Positions 8,146-20,897 of a DNA stretch of 64,000 nucleotides are shown piece after piece. How positions within the stretch are numbered: the first letter of the stretch is position 1; each line of letters begins with the position of its first letter. A model generated the notes under the pieces. That model was not told where the DNA came from, ran no database searches, and saw nothing but the letters and a program-made list of their open reading frames with translations. This DNA comes from Actinophytocola sp963727495 (lineage in GTDB: Bacteria; Actinomycetota; Actinomycetes; Mycobacteriales; Pseudonocardiaceae): the NCBI GenBank assembly GCA_963727495.1, contig CAVSGQ010000013.1, positions 33,827 through 97,826 of the forward strand. The letters are read 5' to 3'. The position numbers were made by a program, and so were the translations under genes.

Positions 8146-8700
8146 CTACCGCGCCAGCAGCCCGTCGAACAGGACCGTGAGGGCGCGGGCGCGCAGGTGC
8201 GGGTCCGCGGTCTGGTCGGCGGCCAGGCACGCGCCGGCCAGCAGGACCATGACCTCCGCCAGCGTGACGTCCGCGCGGATCGCGCCGGTCCGCTGGGCGG
8301 CGTCGAGCAGGGTGCCGAGCGTGCGGCGGATGCCCTCGCCCACGTCGGGGGCGGAGCGTTTCACGTCCACGCCGACCACCGCCATCGTGTCGGCGAACGC
8401 CTTCTTCGCGGCGGCCTCCTCAACGATGCGGGTGAAGAACTCGCGGAACGCCGCCGCCGGGTCGTCCGTCCCCAGCGGTGCCTCGTCGACCAGCCGTGAC
8501 AGGCGCCGGACCACGATCGCCTCGTAGAGGGCCTCCTTCGTCGGGAAGTGGCGGAACACCGTGCCGATCCCGACGCCCGCCCGGCGGGCGATCTCCTCCG
8601 TCGAGCCCGCGGCGCCGCGCGTGCCGAACACCTCCTCGGCCGCCGCCAGCACGCGCTCGCGGTTGCGGCGCGCGTCGGCGCGCATTCCCGGCGGCGTCAT
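8146..8700 (-). CDS. TetR-family transcriptional regulator
   Basis: A 184-aa repressor-type regulator. The N-terminal helix-turn-helix is clear (ERVLAAAEEVFGTRG; IARRAGVGIGTVFRHFPTKE, residues about 15-55), and the C-terminal ligand domain is unassigned. It is divergent from a SnoaL-like gene across 86 bp that hold a sigma-70-like promoter and two related palindromes. It therefore probably represses that neighbour, and perhaps itself, until a small ligand binds. Confidence 0.9.
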   Translation of the reverse strand: MTPPGMRADARRNRERVLAAAEEVFGTRGAAGSTEEIARRAGVGIGTVFRHFPTKEALYEAIVVRRLSRLVDEAPLGTDDPAAAFREFFTRIVEEAAAKKAFADTMAVVGVDVKRSAPDVGEGIRRTLGTLLDAAQRTGAIRADVTLAEVMVLLAGACLAADQTADPHLRARALTVLFDGLLAR

Positions 8701-8709
8701 CGGCGGTCG

Positions 8710-8763
8710 TTGACAAGCGGAGTGAGTAGTCCGTATCGTCGTCCTAGCGGAGTCATGACTCCG
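8710..8763 (+). promoter_or_regulatory. promoter with two candidate TetR operators
   Basis: TTGACA (8710-8715), an 18-nt spacer and TATCGT (8734-8739) point toward the SnoaL-like gene. The perfect 16-bp palindrome cggagtcatgactccg lies at 8748-8763. A related imperfect copy, cggagtgagtagtccg, lies at 8718-8733, inside the -35/-10 spacer. Their centres are 30 bp apart. Confidence 0.65.
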
Positions 8764-8786
8764 ATTCTACGAGCCGAGGGGGCACC

Positions 8787-9176
8787 ATGTCCGACAGCCC
8801 ACGTGCGGTGGCGCAGCGCCTGCTGGCGGGGATCACCGAGGCCAGATGGTCCGAGCTGGCCGACCTGTACGACGAGGACACCGTGGTGGAGCAGCCGTTC
8901 AGCCCGCGGCCGATCGTGCTGCGCGGGCGCGCCGAGGTGGCCGAGCACTTCGTCGGCGCCGCGGAGATGCCGCTGCGGCTGTCCGCGACGAACGTCGTCG
9001 TGCACGAGACGACCGACCCGGAGGTGGTCGTCGTCGAGTTCGACTACGACGTCGAGACCGAGGCCCGCACCGCGACCGTGCACAACATCCAGGTGTTCCG
9101 CGTCCGCGACGGGCGCATCGTCGCCTCCCGCGACTACCACGACCACCGCGCGATCGCGGCCGTGCTCGCCGGCTAG
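8787..9176 (+). CDS. SnoaL-like / NTF2-fold protein
   Basis: A 129-aa single-domain protein with the NTF2-like cone fold pattern: an N-terminal helix (AVAQRLLAGITEARW), the LYDEDTVVEQPF strand-loop, and the closing VFRVRDGRIVASRDYHDH. Such proteins can be small hydrolases, isomerases or ligand-binding proteins; no specific activity is evident. It is divergent from, and probably controlled by, the adjacent TetR regulator. Its stop codon lies inside the left end of the inverted-repeat element downstream. Confidence 0.85.
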   Translation: MSDSPRAVAQRLLAGITEARWSELADLYDEDTVVEQPFSPRPIVLRGRAEVAEHFVGAAEMPLRLSATNVVVHETTDPEVVVVEFDYDVETEARTATVHNIQVFRVRDGRIVASRDYHDHRAIAAVLAG

Positions 9177-9341
9177 TGCGGTGTCCACTAACGTTGGTGG
9201 GTTTATCGGCGGATCCAGGTTTCCGCCGGCAAGGCGCCGATTCGTCCTCGTACTGGACCGTACTCGGGCGGATCGGCAACGCCGCCGGCGGGAAGCTGGG
9301 CCGTCGAGAGATCCGGTGAACGTTGGTGGACACCGCACTAG
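9173..9341. mobile_element. MITE-like inverted-repeat element with CTAG ends
   Basis: A segment of about 168 bp is bounded by ctagtgcggtgtccac on the left and its exact reverse complement on the right. Pairing extends after one mismatch (aacgtt), and the interior is also partly self-complementary (gccggcgg- and ctgg-containing blocks). CTAG at both edges could be a 4-bp target duplication of the type made by IS5-like elements. It contains no gene. Its ends supply the TAG stop codons of both convergent flanking genes. Confidence 0.5.
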
Positions 9342-9754
9342 GTGAGGATCGACGCGTCGAAGCCGCGCGACTCCAGCGCGGCGCGGGGGTCGGTCACCAG
9401 CTTGCGGGCCTCGAGGTCCATCAGCCCGACGATGCAGTACACCTCGGCCGCGACCGTGCCATCGGCCTTGGTGATCATCGAGTCGACGTCGAACGTCCTG
9501 CCGGTGCCGAACTTGACCTCGCAGGACACCTCGATGTGCTCGCCCGCGCGTAACTCGCGGCGGAAGTTGACCGTGGTGCTCAGCAGCACGGGCGCGATGC
9601 GCCGGTCCACCAGCCCGTCCCAGGCGCAGCCGGCCGCGGTGAACCCGGACATCCGCGCGACCTCCGCGTACTGGTGGTACACGGCGTGGTTCACGTGCCC
9701 GAGCGCGTCCAGCTCGTAGCTCCGTACGACGATCGGGGTGCGAAAGGCCGCCAT
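9338..9754 (-). CDS. acyl-CoA thioesterase (4HBT hot-dog family)
   Basis: A 138-aa single hot-dog-fold protein of the YbgC/FadM type. The family motif reads ELDALGHVNHAVYHQYAEVAR, whose conserved Asp/His region near residue 16 supports thioester hydrolysis, and the VNFRRELRAGE strand follows. The start is ATG 9754. The gene follows glnE on the same strand after 47 bp, at the end of a minus-strand run. Substrate unknown. Confidence 0.88.
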   Translation of the reverse strand: MAAFRTPIVVRSYELDALGHVNHAVYHQYAEVARMSGFTAAGCAWDGLVDRRIAPVLLSTTVNFRRELRAGEHIEVSCEVKFGTGRTFDVDSMITKADGTVAAEVYCIVGLMDLEARKLVTDPRAALESRGFDASILT

Positions 9755-9801
9755 GGGCCAACTGTAGAAGCGGGCACCGACGAAAGACCCGCGACAGTGA
9801 C

Positions 9802-12780
9802 TCAGTCCTCGTAGAACAGCCGCTCCACGACCCCGCGGGCCCGGCGCAGCGTGCGCCGGTAGGAGTCGAGGAACTCGCCGGGATCGGCGTCGGGGCGCAG
9901 CACCGAGGCCACCGCCGCGAGCTCCCGGCCCGAGGAGGGCAGCTGGTCGGACACCTTGCCGCGCACGAGCGTGGTCGCGTTGCGGGCGTGCGTGGCGAGC
10001 AGCCAGGCCTCGCGCAGTGCGGTCGCGTCGACCTCGTCGACCAGGCCCGCCTCCACGGCGACGCCGAGGCCGTCCACCGTGGACGTCGTGCGCAGCGCCG
10101 GGACGTCGTGCGCGTGGCGCAGCTGCAGCAGCTGCAGGGTCCACTCGATGTCGGCGAGCCCGCCGCGGCCGAGCTTGGTGTGCGTGGCCGGGTCCGCGCC
10201 GCGCGGCAGCCGCTCGGTGTCCACCCGCGCCTTGATCCGCCGGATCTCCCGGGTGCGCGCGGTGTCCAGGCCGCCCTCGGGGTAGCGCACCGGGTCGATC
10301 ATCTCGACGAACCGGGCGCCCAGCTCCTCGTCGCCGGCGATCGGCCGGGCCCGCAGCAGCGCCTGCGCCTCCCACACCTGCGCCCACTGCCGGTAGTAGG
10401 AGCGGTAGGACTCGAACGTGCGCACGATCGGCCCCTGCCGCCCCTCCGGCCGCAGGTCGACGTCCACCTGCAGCGGCGGGTCCTGGCTCGGCGCACCCAG
10501 CAGCTTGCGCACGCTCTGCGCCACCCGCGAGGCGTACTTCACCGCGTCCGGGTCGGCGACCCCCTCGGCCGGCTCGCACACGAACAGCACGTCCGCGTCC
10601 GAGCTGTATCCCAGCTCCGCGCCGCCGAGGCGGCCCATGCCGATCACCGCGATCCGCGCCCGCCGCCCGCCTGCGGACACCGCCTCGGCCCGGTCGACCG
10701 TGGCGAGCGTCGCCTGCAGCACCGCGACCCAGACGCTGGACAGCGCGTGGCACACGGCCAGCACGTCCATGAAGCCCAGCAGGTCCGCCGAGGCGACGCG
10801 CAGCAGCTCCTGCCGGCGCAGCGACCGGGCCGCGGCGACGGCGTTGCCCAGGTAGCCCTGCCGGTTCACCGCCTGGCGCAGCGAGGTCGCCACCTCCGCG
10901 GTGTCCCGGCCGGCGAGCTGGTCCGCGTCGCCGAGCATCCGCAGCACCTCGGGCGCGCGGACCACGAGGTCGGGCACGAGCTTGGAGGTGCCCAGCAGGG
11001 TGGCGAGGCGCTCGACGACGGCCGCCTCGTCGCGCAGCACCCGCAGGTACCACTCGGTGGCGGTCAGCGCCTCGGACACCCGCCGGTAGGCGAGCAGTCC
11101 GCCGTCCGGGTCCGGCGTCTCGGCGAGCATGTCCAGCAGGGCCGGCAGCAGTGCCCGCTGGATCGCCGCGCGCCGCGACACCCCGGCTGTCAGCGCTTCG
11201 ATGTGCCGCAGCGCGCCGTCGGGAGCGGCGTAGCCGAGCGCGGCCAGCCGCGCCTGCGCCGACTCCGGCGACAGCCGCTGCGCCTCGCCCGGCACCCGGG
11301 CCACGGCCTCGAGCAGCGGGCGGTAGAACAGCTTCTCGTGCAGCCGGCGGATCCGCCGCACGTGCAGGTGGAACTCCGCCTGCAGCATGTCACCCTCGGC
11401 CTTGCCGCGGTCCGGGCGGATCCCGGCGGCCCGGGCGAGCCGGCGCAGCTCGTCGGTGTCGCCGGCGGCGGGGAACAGGTGGGTGCGGCGCAGCTTCTGC
11501 AGCTGCAGCAGGTGTTCGAGCCGCCGCAGGAACCGGTAGGACTCCCCCAGCTCGGCGGCGTCGGCGCGGCCTACGTAGCCGCCCTCGCCGAGCGCGACCA
11601 GAGTGTCCACAGTGGACCGACGGCGGAGCGTCTCGTCGGCGCGGCCGTGCACGAGCTGGAGCAGCTGGACGGCGAACTCGACGTCGCGCAGCCCGCCGCG
11701 GCCGAGCTTGAGCTCGCGGTCGAGCAGCTCGGTCGGCACGTGGTCCTCGACCCGGCGGCGCATCGACCGCACGTCGTCGACGAAGTTGTCCCGGTCGGCG
11801 GCCGCCCACACGTGCGGCTGGACCACGTCGAGGTACTCCTCGCCCAGCGCCGCGTCACCCGCGATCGGGCGGGCCTTGAGCAGCGCCTGGAACTCCCAGG
11901 TGCGCGCCCAGCGCCGGTAGTAGGCCTGGTGCCCGTCGAGGGTGCGCACCAGCGGCCCGGCCTTGCCCTCCGGCCGCAGCGCCGCGTCGACCTCGAAGCA
12001 CGCCTGGCCGGTCACCCGGATCATGGTGCTGGCCATCCGGGTGGCGGTGTCGATGTCGCCGTCCCCGACGAACAGGACGTCGACGTCGCTGACGTAGTTG
12101 AGCTCGTCGCCGCCGCACTTGCCCATGGCGATCACCGCGAGCCGGCACCGCTCGTGGGCGCCGCCGGCCTCCGCGGCGGCCACCGCGAGCCCGGCGCGGA
12201 TCGCGGCCTCGGCGAGCGCGGTCAGCCGGGCGGTGGTCTGCGCGTAGGTGGGCACCGGCAGCTCGCGCTCGACGAGGTGGCCGAGGTCGTCCGCGGCGAT
12301 CTCCAGCAGCAGCCCGCGGTAGCCGGCCCGCAGCGCGCGGACGGCGTCCTGCCCGGTGCGGCCCGCGACCCCGTCGGCGCCGGCGTCCACCGCCTCGAGC
12401 AGCACGCGGGTGTAGTCGGCGACCGAGTGCTGCCGGTCGGTCAGCAGGCGACGCCACGTCCCGTCGCGGGAGATCACGAAGTCGGCGAGCGCGCTGGACG
12501 CGCCGAACACGGCGAGCAGCCGGCCGCGCAGGCCGCGGTCGGTGGCGATCGCCCGGTCGAGCGCGGGCCAGCCGTCCGCGTCGGCGGTGCGGATCCGGTC
12601 GAGGGCGATCAGCGCCGCGTCCGGGTCGGCCGTCCGGGACAGCGCCACCATGCTGGTCTCGCGGTCCGGCGCCGGGCCGCCCTCGCCCCACCAGCCCGCG
12701 GCACGCAGGTGCTCGGCGGCGCGGTCGTCGGTGAGCCCGAACCGTGCGGTCGAGGGGGCGGTGCGGACGCGGTCGGCCAT
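9802..12780 (-). CDS. glnE: bifunctional glutamine synthetase adenylyltransferase/deadenylase
   Basis: A 992-aa enzyme that attaches AMP to and removes it from the regulatory Tyr of GlnA1. It has the expected two nucleotidyltransferase halves: one with GKCGGDELNYVSDVDVLFV, the second with GRLGGAELGYSSDADVLFV. Each half is followed by its GRGGL[RA]D[VI]E helical motif. Length is normal. The amidotransferase gene stops 2 bp upstream of the ATG, so translation is probably coupled. In mycobacteria glnE also lies between glnA1 and glnA2. Confidence 0.96.
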   Translation of the reverse strand: MADRVRTAPSTARFGLTDDRAAEHLRAAGWWGEGGPAPDRETSMVALSRTADPDAALIALDRIRTADADGWPALDRAIATDRGLRGRLLAVFGASSALADFVISRDGTWRRLLTDRQHSVADYTRVLLEAVDAGADGVAGRTGQDAVRALRAGYRGLLLEIAADDLGHLVERELPVPTYAQTTARLTALAEAAIRAGLAVAAAEAGGAHERCRLAVIAMGKCGGDELNYVSDVDVLFVGDGDIDTATRMASTMIRVTGQACFEVDAALRPEGKAGPLVRTLDGHQAYYRRWARTWEFQALLKARPIAGDAALGEEYLDVVQPHVWAAADRDNFVDDVRSMRRRVEDHVPTELLDRELKLGRGGLRDVEFAVQLLQLVHGRADETLRRRSTVDTLVALGEGGYVGRADAAELGESYRFLRRLEHLLQLQKLRRTHLFPAAGDTDELRRLARAAGIRPDRGKAEGDMLQAEFHLHVRRIRRLHEKLFYRPLLEAVARVPGEAQRLSPESAQARLAALGYAAPDGALRHIEALTAGVSRRAAIQRALLPALLDMLAETPDPDGGLLAYRRVSEALTATEWYLRVLRDEAAVVERLATLLGTSKLVPDLVVRAPEVLRMLGDADQLAGRDTAEVATSLRQAVNRQGYLGNAVAAARSLRRQELLRVASADLLGFMDVLAVCHALSSVWVAVLQATLATVDRAEAVSAGGRRARIAVIGMGRLGGAELGYSSDADVLFVCEPAEGVADPDAVKYASRVAQSVRKLLGAPSQDPPLQVDVDLRPEGRQGPIVRTFESYRSYYRQWAQVWEAQALLRARPIAGDEELGARFVEMIDPVRYPEGGLDTARTREIRRIKARVDTERLPRGADPATHTKLGRGGLADIEWTLQLLQLRHAHDVPALRTTSTVDGLGVAVEAGLVDEVDATALREAWLLATHARNATTLVRGKVSDQLPSSGRELAAVASVLRPDADPGEFLDSYRRTLRRARGVVERLFYED

Positions 12781-12782
12781 CG

Positions 12783-13538
12783 TCAGTGGCCGAGCAGCGG
12801 CAGCTGCGGACGGGCGGGGCCGGCGGCCTCCAGCTCGCCGGCCGCGAGCCGGACGAACCGCTCCGCGACCGGCTGCCAGGTCTCCGCGAGATCGGCGTGG
12901 AGCTGGTCGAGCCGCTCGGCGGTGAGCGATCCGGGCGGGGCGAACGCGGCCTCGTGCGGGCTGTCGCGGGCCCAGGCGAGCACGGTCTCGGTCGTGGTCT
13001 CGATGTGGAACTGCAAGCCGTAGGCGCAGCGGCCGATGCGGAACGCCTGGTTCGGGTAGCGGGTGGCGGAGGCGAGCAGCACGCTGCCGGCCGGCAGCCG
13101 GTCGATCGCGTCGGTGTGGAACTGGAGCACGTCCGGCATGAACGGCAGCTCGGCGAACAGCGGGTCGGTCCAGCCGATGTCACGCTTCGCGACCAGCTGC
13201 GGCCCGACCTCCGGACCGTCCTCCCCCACGACAACACCGCCGCCGGCCGCGACCGCCAGCAGCTGCCCGCCCAGGCAGACGGCGAGCGTGGGCAGCCGGG
13301 CGCCGACCGCGGCGGCGAGCAGCCTGCGCACGTCGGCGAGCCACGGGTGGTCGAGGTCGTCGTGGGCGCCCATGCCGCCGCCGAGGCAGACCAGTCCGGC
13401 GTAGCCGGTGAGGTCGGCGGGCAGCGGGTCGGCGGGCGGCGCGACGACATGGAGCGCGGCCCCGGCGTCGGCCAGCCAGTCGCCGAGCGGGCCCGGCGGG
13501 TCCTCCGCGTCGGGCTGGATGACGAGCAGTCGGGTCAC
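12783..13538 (-). CDS. class I glutamine amidotransferase-like protein
   Basis: A protein of about 251 aa related to the GuaA amidotransferase domain. The nucleophile Cys is in LAVCLGGQLLAV, and the His-Glu pair is in GLQFHIE. There is no synthetase partner domain, so it may hydrolyse glutamine for an unknown partner or act on other gamma-glutamyl compounds. GTG 13538 (VTRLLVIQ) is the likelier start; GTG 13556 adds six residues. It is tightly linked to glnE and lies within the nitrogen-metabolism block. Confidence 0.85.
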   Translation of the reverse strand: MTRLLVIQPDAEDPPGPLGDWLADAGAALHVVAPPADPLPADLTGYAGLVCLGGGMGAHDDLDHPWLADVRRLLAAAVGARLPTLAVCLGGQLLAVAAGGGVVVGEDGPEVGPQLVAKRDIGWTDPLFAELPFMPDVLQFHTDAIDRLPAGSVLLASATRYPNQAFRIGRCAYGLQFHIETTTETVLAWARDSPHEAAFAPPGSLTAERLDQLHADLAETWQPVAERFVRLAAGELEAAGPARPQLPLLGH

Positions 13539-13572
13539 GGCTCCCAGGGTAGCCACGCGTTTCCGGGCGGCG

Positions 13573-14418
13573 TCACGGCGCGGGCGTGAACTCGAGCTCG
13601 CAGGCGTCGAGCACCGGGCGGTACCCGATCTTCTGGTAGATCGAGTTCGAGGTCGGGTTGGCCAGGTCGGTGAACAGCAGCACGTGCGCGGCCCCGGCGT
13701 CGCGGGCCCAGCGCGACGCCGCGGCGGTGACCGCCGACCCGTAGCCGTGGCCGCGGTGCTCCGGCGGGGTGTACACGGGGCCGACTCGGCTCATGCCGTC
13801 GGTCGGCGCACCGACGTGCGCCCAGGACACGACCCGGCCGTCGAGCTCCCAGAGCAGGTACCGGTCGCCGCGGGCCAGTCCCTGGCGGATGACGTCCGCG
13901 ATGTTGTCGAGCCCGCGATCGTGGTTCATGGCCTCGACCTGGAACGCCGTCCGCCAGCCGACCAGCAGCGGGACGTCGGCCTCGGTCGCGGCGCGGCCGG
14001 CACCGGGGATGACCGGATCGCGCAGGTCGCCGAGCTCGTAGAGGCGGTGGGCCATCACCTCGTGCACGCTCGCGCCGGAGCGCTCGGCCCAGGCGCGGGC
14101 GAAGTGCTCGGCGGCGTCGCGCGGGCCGTTCACGGCGGGTAGCGCCGGATCGACCGTGGCCAGCGCGTCGGCAACGGCCCCGGCGGCGTCGACGGGCAGC
14201 CCGCTGACGATCAGCGGCCAGGGCGGGGTGCGGAACGCGGCGCCGAGCAGCGTGCCGTCCTCGCGGTGGGCGGTCAGCATCACCGGTGTGGTCGCCGGAT
14301 CGCGCAGGCCGCGGACGATCACCGTGAGCGCGAGGGTGTGCCGTACGGGGTCGGCCGAGTACAGCCGGCCGATCGCCGCCTCGAACTTCGCGGGGTCGTC
14401 GTAGGTCCGCACGTCCAT
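13573..14418 (-). CDS. GNAT-family N-acetyltransferase
   Basis: A 281-aa protein with an N-terminal half related to the FR47/GNAT fold and a C-terminal GNAT domain. The acetyl-CoA pyrophosphate loop reads PPEHRGHGYGSAVT (residues about 220-233), and the ending NSIYQKIGYRPV is typical. Acceptor unknown. ATG 14418 follows a 41-bp gap from the hydrolase gene, in a likely operon running toward glnE. Confidence 0.88.
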   Translation of the reverse strand: MDVRTYDDPAKFEAAIGRLYSADPVRHTLALTVIVRGLRDPATTPVMLTAHREDGTLLGAAFRTPPWPLIVSGLPVDAAGAVADALATVDPALPAVNGPRDAAEHFARAWAERSGASVHEVMAHRLYELGDLRDPVIPGAGRAATEADVPLLVGWRTAFQVEAMNHDRGLDNIADVIRQGLARGDRYLLWELDGRVVSWAHVGAPTDGMSRVGPVYTPPEHRGHGYGSAVTAAASRWARDAGAAHVLLFTDLANPTSNSIYQKIGYRPVLDACELEFTPAP

Positions 14419-14459
14419 GCGGCCAGGCTCGCGCGCGCGGACGCGCGGCGTCCAGCGAT

Positions 14460-15158
14460 TTAGCGGTCCGGCTCGTGGTCGGTGCGGAACGACTCGAGCC
14501 AGTCGACGAGGGCGTCCGGGTGGCCGAATGCGAGGAGGTGCCCGCCGGGTGTCTCGTCCGGGACGATGCCGAGCCGCTCCTTGGCCAGGCGCCGGGCGAA
14601 GTCGAGCGGGAACAGCCGGTCGTCGCGGCCGATGAGGACGCGGGTGGGGACGTCGGGCCAGGCCTCCAGCGGCCACGGCTGGGCGAAGATGTTCTCCGAC
14701 TGCCCGGGGATGCCGTGGTCGAGCGACGCGGCGACGACCTCCTCCGGCACGTCGTGCAGGAAGGTCACCATGGGGTCGAACGGCGCGTCCGGGTCGCGCC
14801 CCTCGTGTTCGTCCAGCTCGCGCTGTGCCTGGCGCTGACCGGTGTTGTCCCACCACTGGCCCGGGGTCTCGCCGGGGGCGGGGATCATCGGGGCGACGAG
14901 GACGAGCAGTTCGACGGGGAGCCGCTGGCACACGATCGGCGCCGTGTAGGCACCCATGGACTGGCCGACGACGATGAGGCCGGACCGGTGACCGACCGCG
15001 GCCACGACGGCGTCCGCGTAGTCGGCGAAGCCGGCGTCGTCATCGCCGATCGGCAGGTCCGGCGCCACGACGTCGTGACCGCGGTCGGTCAGCAACGGGA
15101 CGACGCGGTGCCAGTAGAACGCGTCCGAGGCGCCGTGGATCAGCACGTAGGTGGCCAT
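14460..15158 (-). CDS. alpha/beta-fold hydrolase
   Basis: A 232-aa hydrolase. The oxyanion-hole LIHGASD motif is near residue 7, the nucleophile elbow VVGQSMGAY near residue 72, an acid in LIGRDDRLFP and the catalytic His in PGGHLLAFGHP. Substrate unknown. I chose ATG 15158 because the domain begins at once; GTG further upstream adds about six residues. It is the first gene of the minus-strand run and lies just after the 5S terminator. Confidence 0.85.
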   Translation of the reverse strand: MATYVLIHGASDAFYWHRVVPLLTDRGHDVVAPDLPIGDDDAGFADYADAVVAAVGHRSGLIVVGQSMGAYTAPIVCQRLPVELLVLVAPMIPAPGETPGQWWDNTGQRQAQRELDEHEGRDPDAPFDPMVTFLHDVPEEVVAASLDHGIPGQSENIFAQPWPLEAWPDVPTRVLIGRDDRLFPLDFARRLAKERLGIVPDETPGGHLLAFGHPDALVDWLESFRTDHEPDR

Positions 15159-15192
15159 GCGCCCACCTTTCCGCACCGGTCCGGAAAAGCCA

Positions 15193-15225
15193 ACGAGCCC
15201 CGCGAAAAATCGCGGGGCTCGTGGC
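15193..15225 (-). terminator. rRNA operon terminator
   Basis: A perfect 12-bp stem (acgagccccgcg / cgcggggctcgt) with an A/T loop, followed on the minus strand by a T-rich tail. It lies 14 bp after the 5S gene. Confidence 0.85.
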
Positions 15226-15235
15226 GAAGAATGCT

Positions 15236-15352
15236 CGGCGGTGTCCTACTCTCCCACACCCTGTCGAGTGCAGTACCATCGGCGCTGGAGGGCTTAGCTT
15301 CCGGGTTCGGAATGGGACCGGGCGTTTCCCCACCGCTATAACCGCCGAAACT
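15236..15352 (-). rRNA. rrf: 5S ribosomal RNA
   Basis: The complement reads gtttcggcggttatagcgg at the 5' end. It includes the conserved cccattccgaacccggaag helix and ends ggacaccgccg, complementary to the start. About 117 nt, as expected for Actinobacteria. Confidence 0.95.
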
Positions 15353-15448
15353 CTATGAAACTAGGCAACCACACACCGTCACACACTGGGTGGGGGTTGG
15401 TGTTTCAGAGTTGCATAGTGGATGCGACACAAATCAGATTGTTTGTGG

Positions 15449-20456
<5,008 letters not shown>

Positions 20457-20698
20457 GCACATTGGAAAAACAAACCCCAGCAAAAACCCAACCAAAAGGC
20501 CAGGCACAAGCTCACTAGCAAATTAATCGGCACACTGTTGAGTTCTCAAACAACACACGCACACCCGTCACGGACCGCATGATCGCGAACCGATCGGAAG
20601 GACGTCTGCTTGGTTTCCTGCTTGGTGGATCCGTCACTCCCTACTTGGGAGACCGAGAGGGTCTCGCTTGGGAGGAGAACCGAATCCCTGCGCCGCAA

Positions 20699-20729
20699 CA
20701 CGCTATCTGGTCCGTTCCGCGATGTCAAA
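20699..20729 (-). promoter_or_regulatory. rRNA promoter P2
   Basis: On the minus strand, TTGACA (20723-20728), a 17-nt spacer and TAGCGT (20700-20705). It lies about 250 bp before the 16S 5' end. Confidence 0.65.
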
Positions 20730-20845
20730 TCGCTTGGCCCAGCTCGCTGCCAGCCACTGAAGTGTATCAGGGGCCTTGCGAGTCACGTCGTCCGGGTCTG
20801 GCTCGCTACTTCCGGGCCCGTCCGCCGTGTGGTGCGACGAGTGAA

Positions 20846-20875
20846 AAGTTAGCCACCAGCCCCGTACGAAGTCAA
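20846..20875 (-). promoter_or_regulatory. rRNA promoter P1
   Basis: On the minus strand, TTGACT (20870-20875), an 18-nt spacer and TAACTT (20846-20851). It is the upstream member of a tandem pair; the leader between it and 16S (20457-20845) holds no gene. Confidence 0.65.
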
Positions 20876-20897
20876 ATCGGCTGGTCAGCGGCCTGGC

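Noticed and set aside
9988..13023. 1011-codon plus-strand frame
   Set aside because: Antisense shadow of glnE; its product has no domain.
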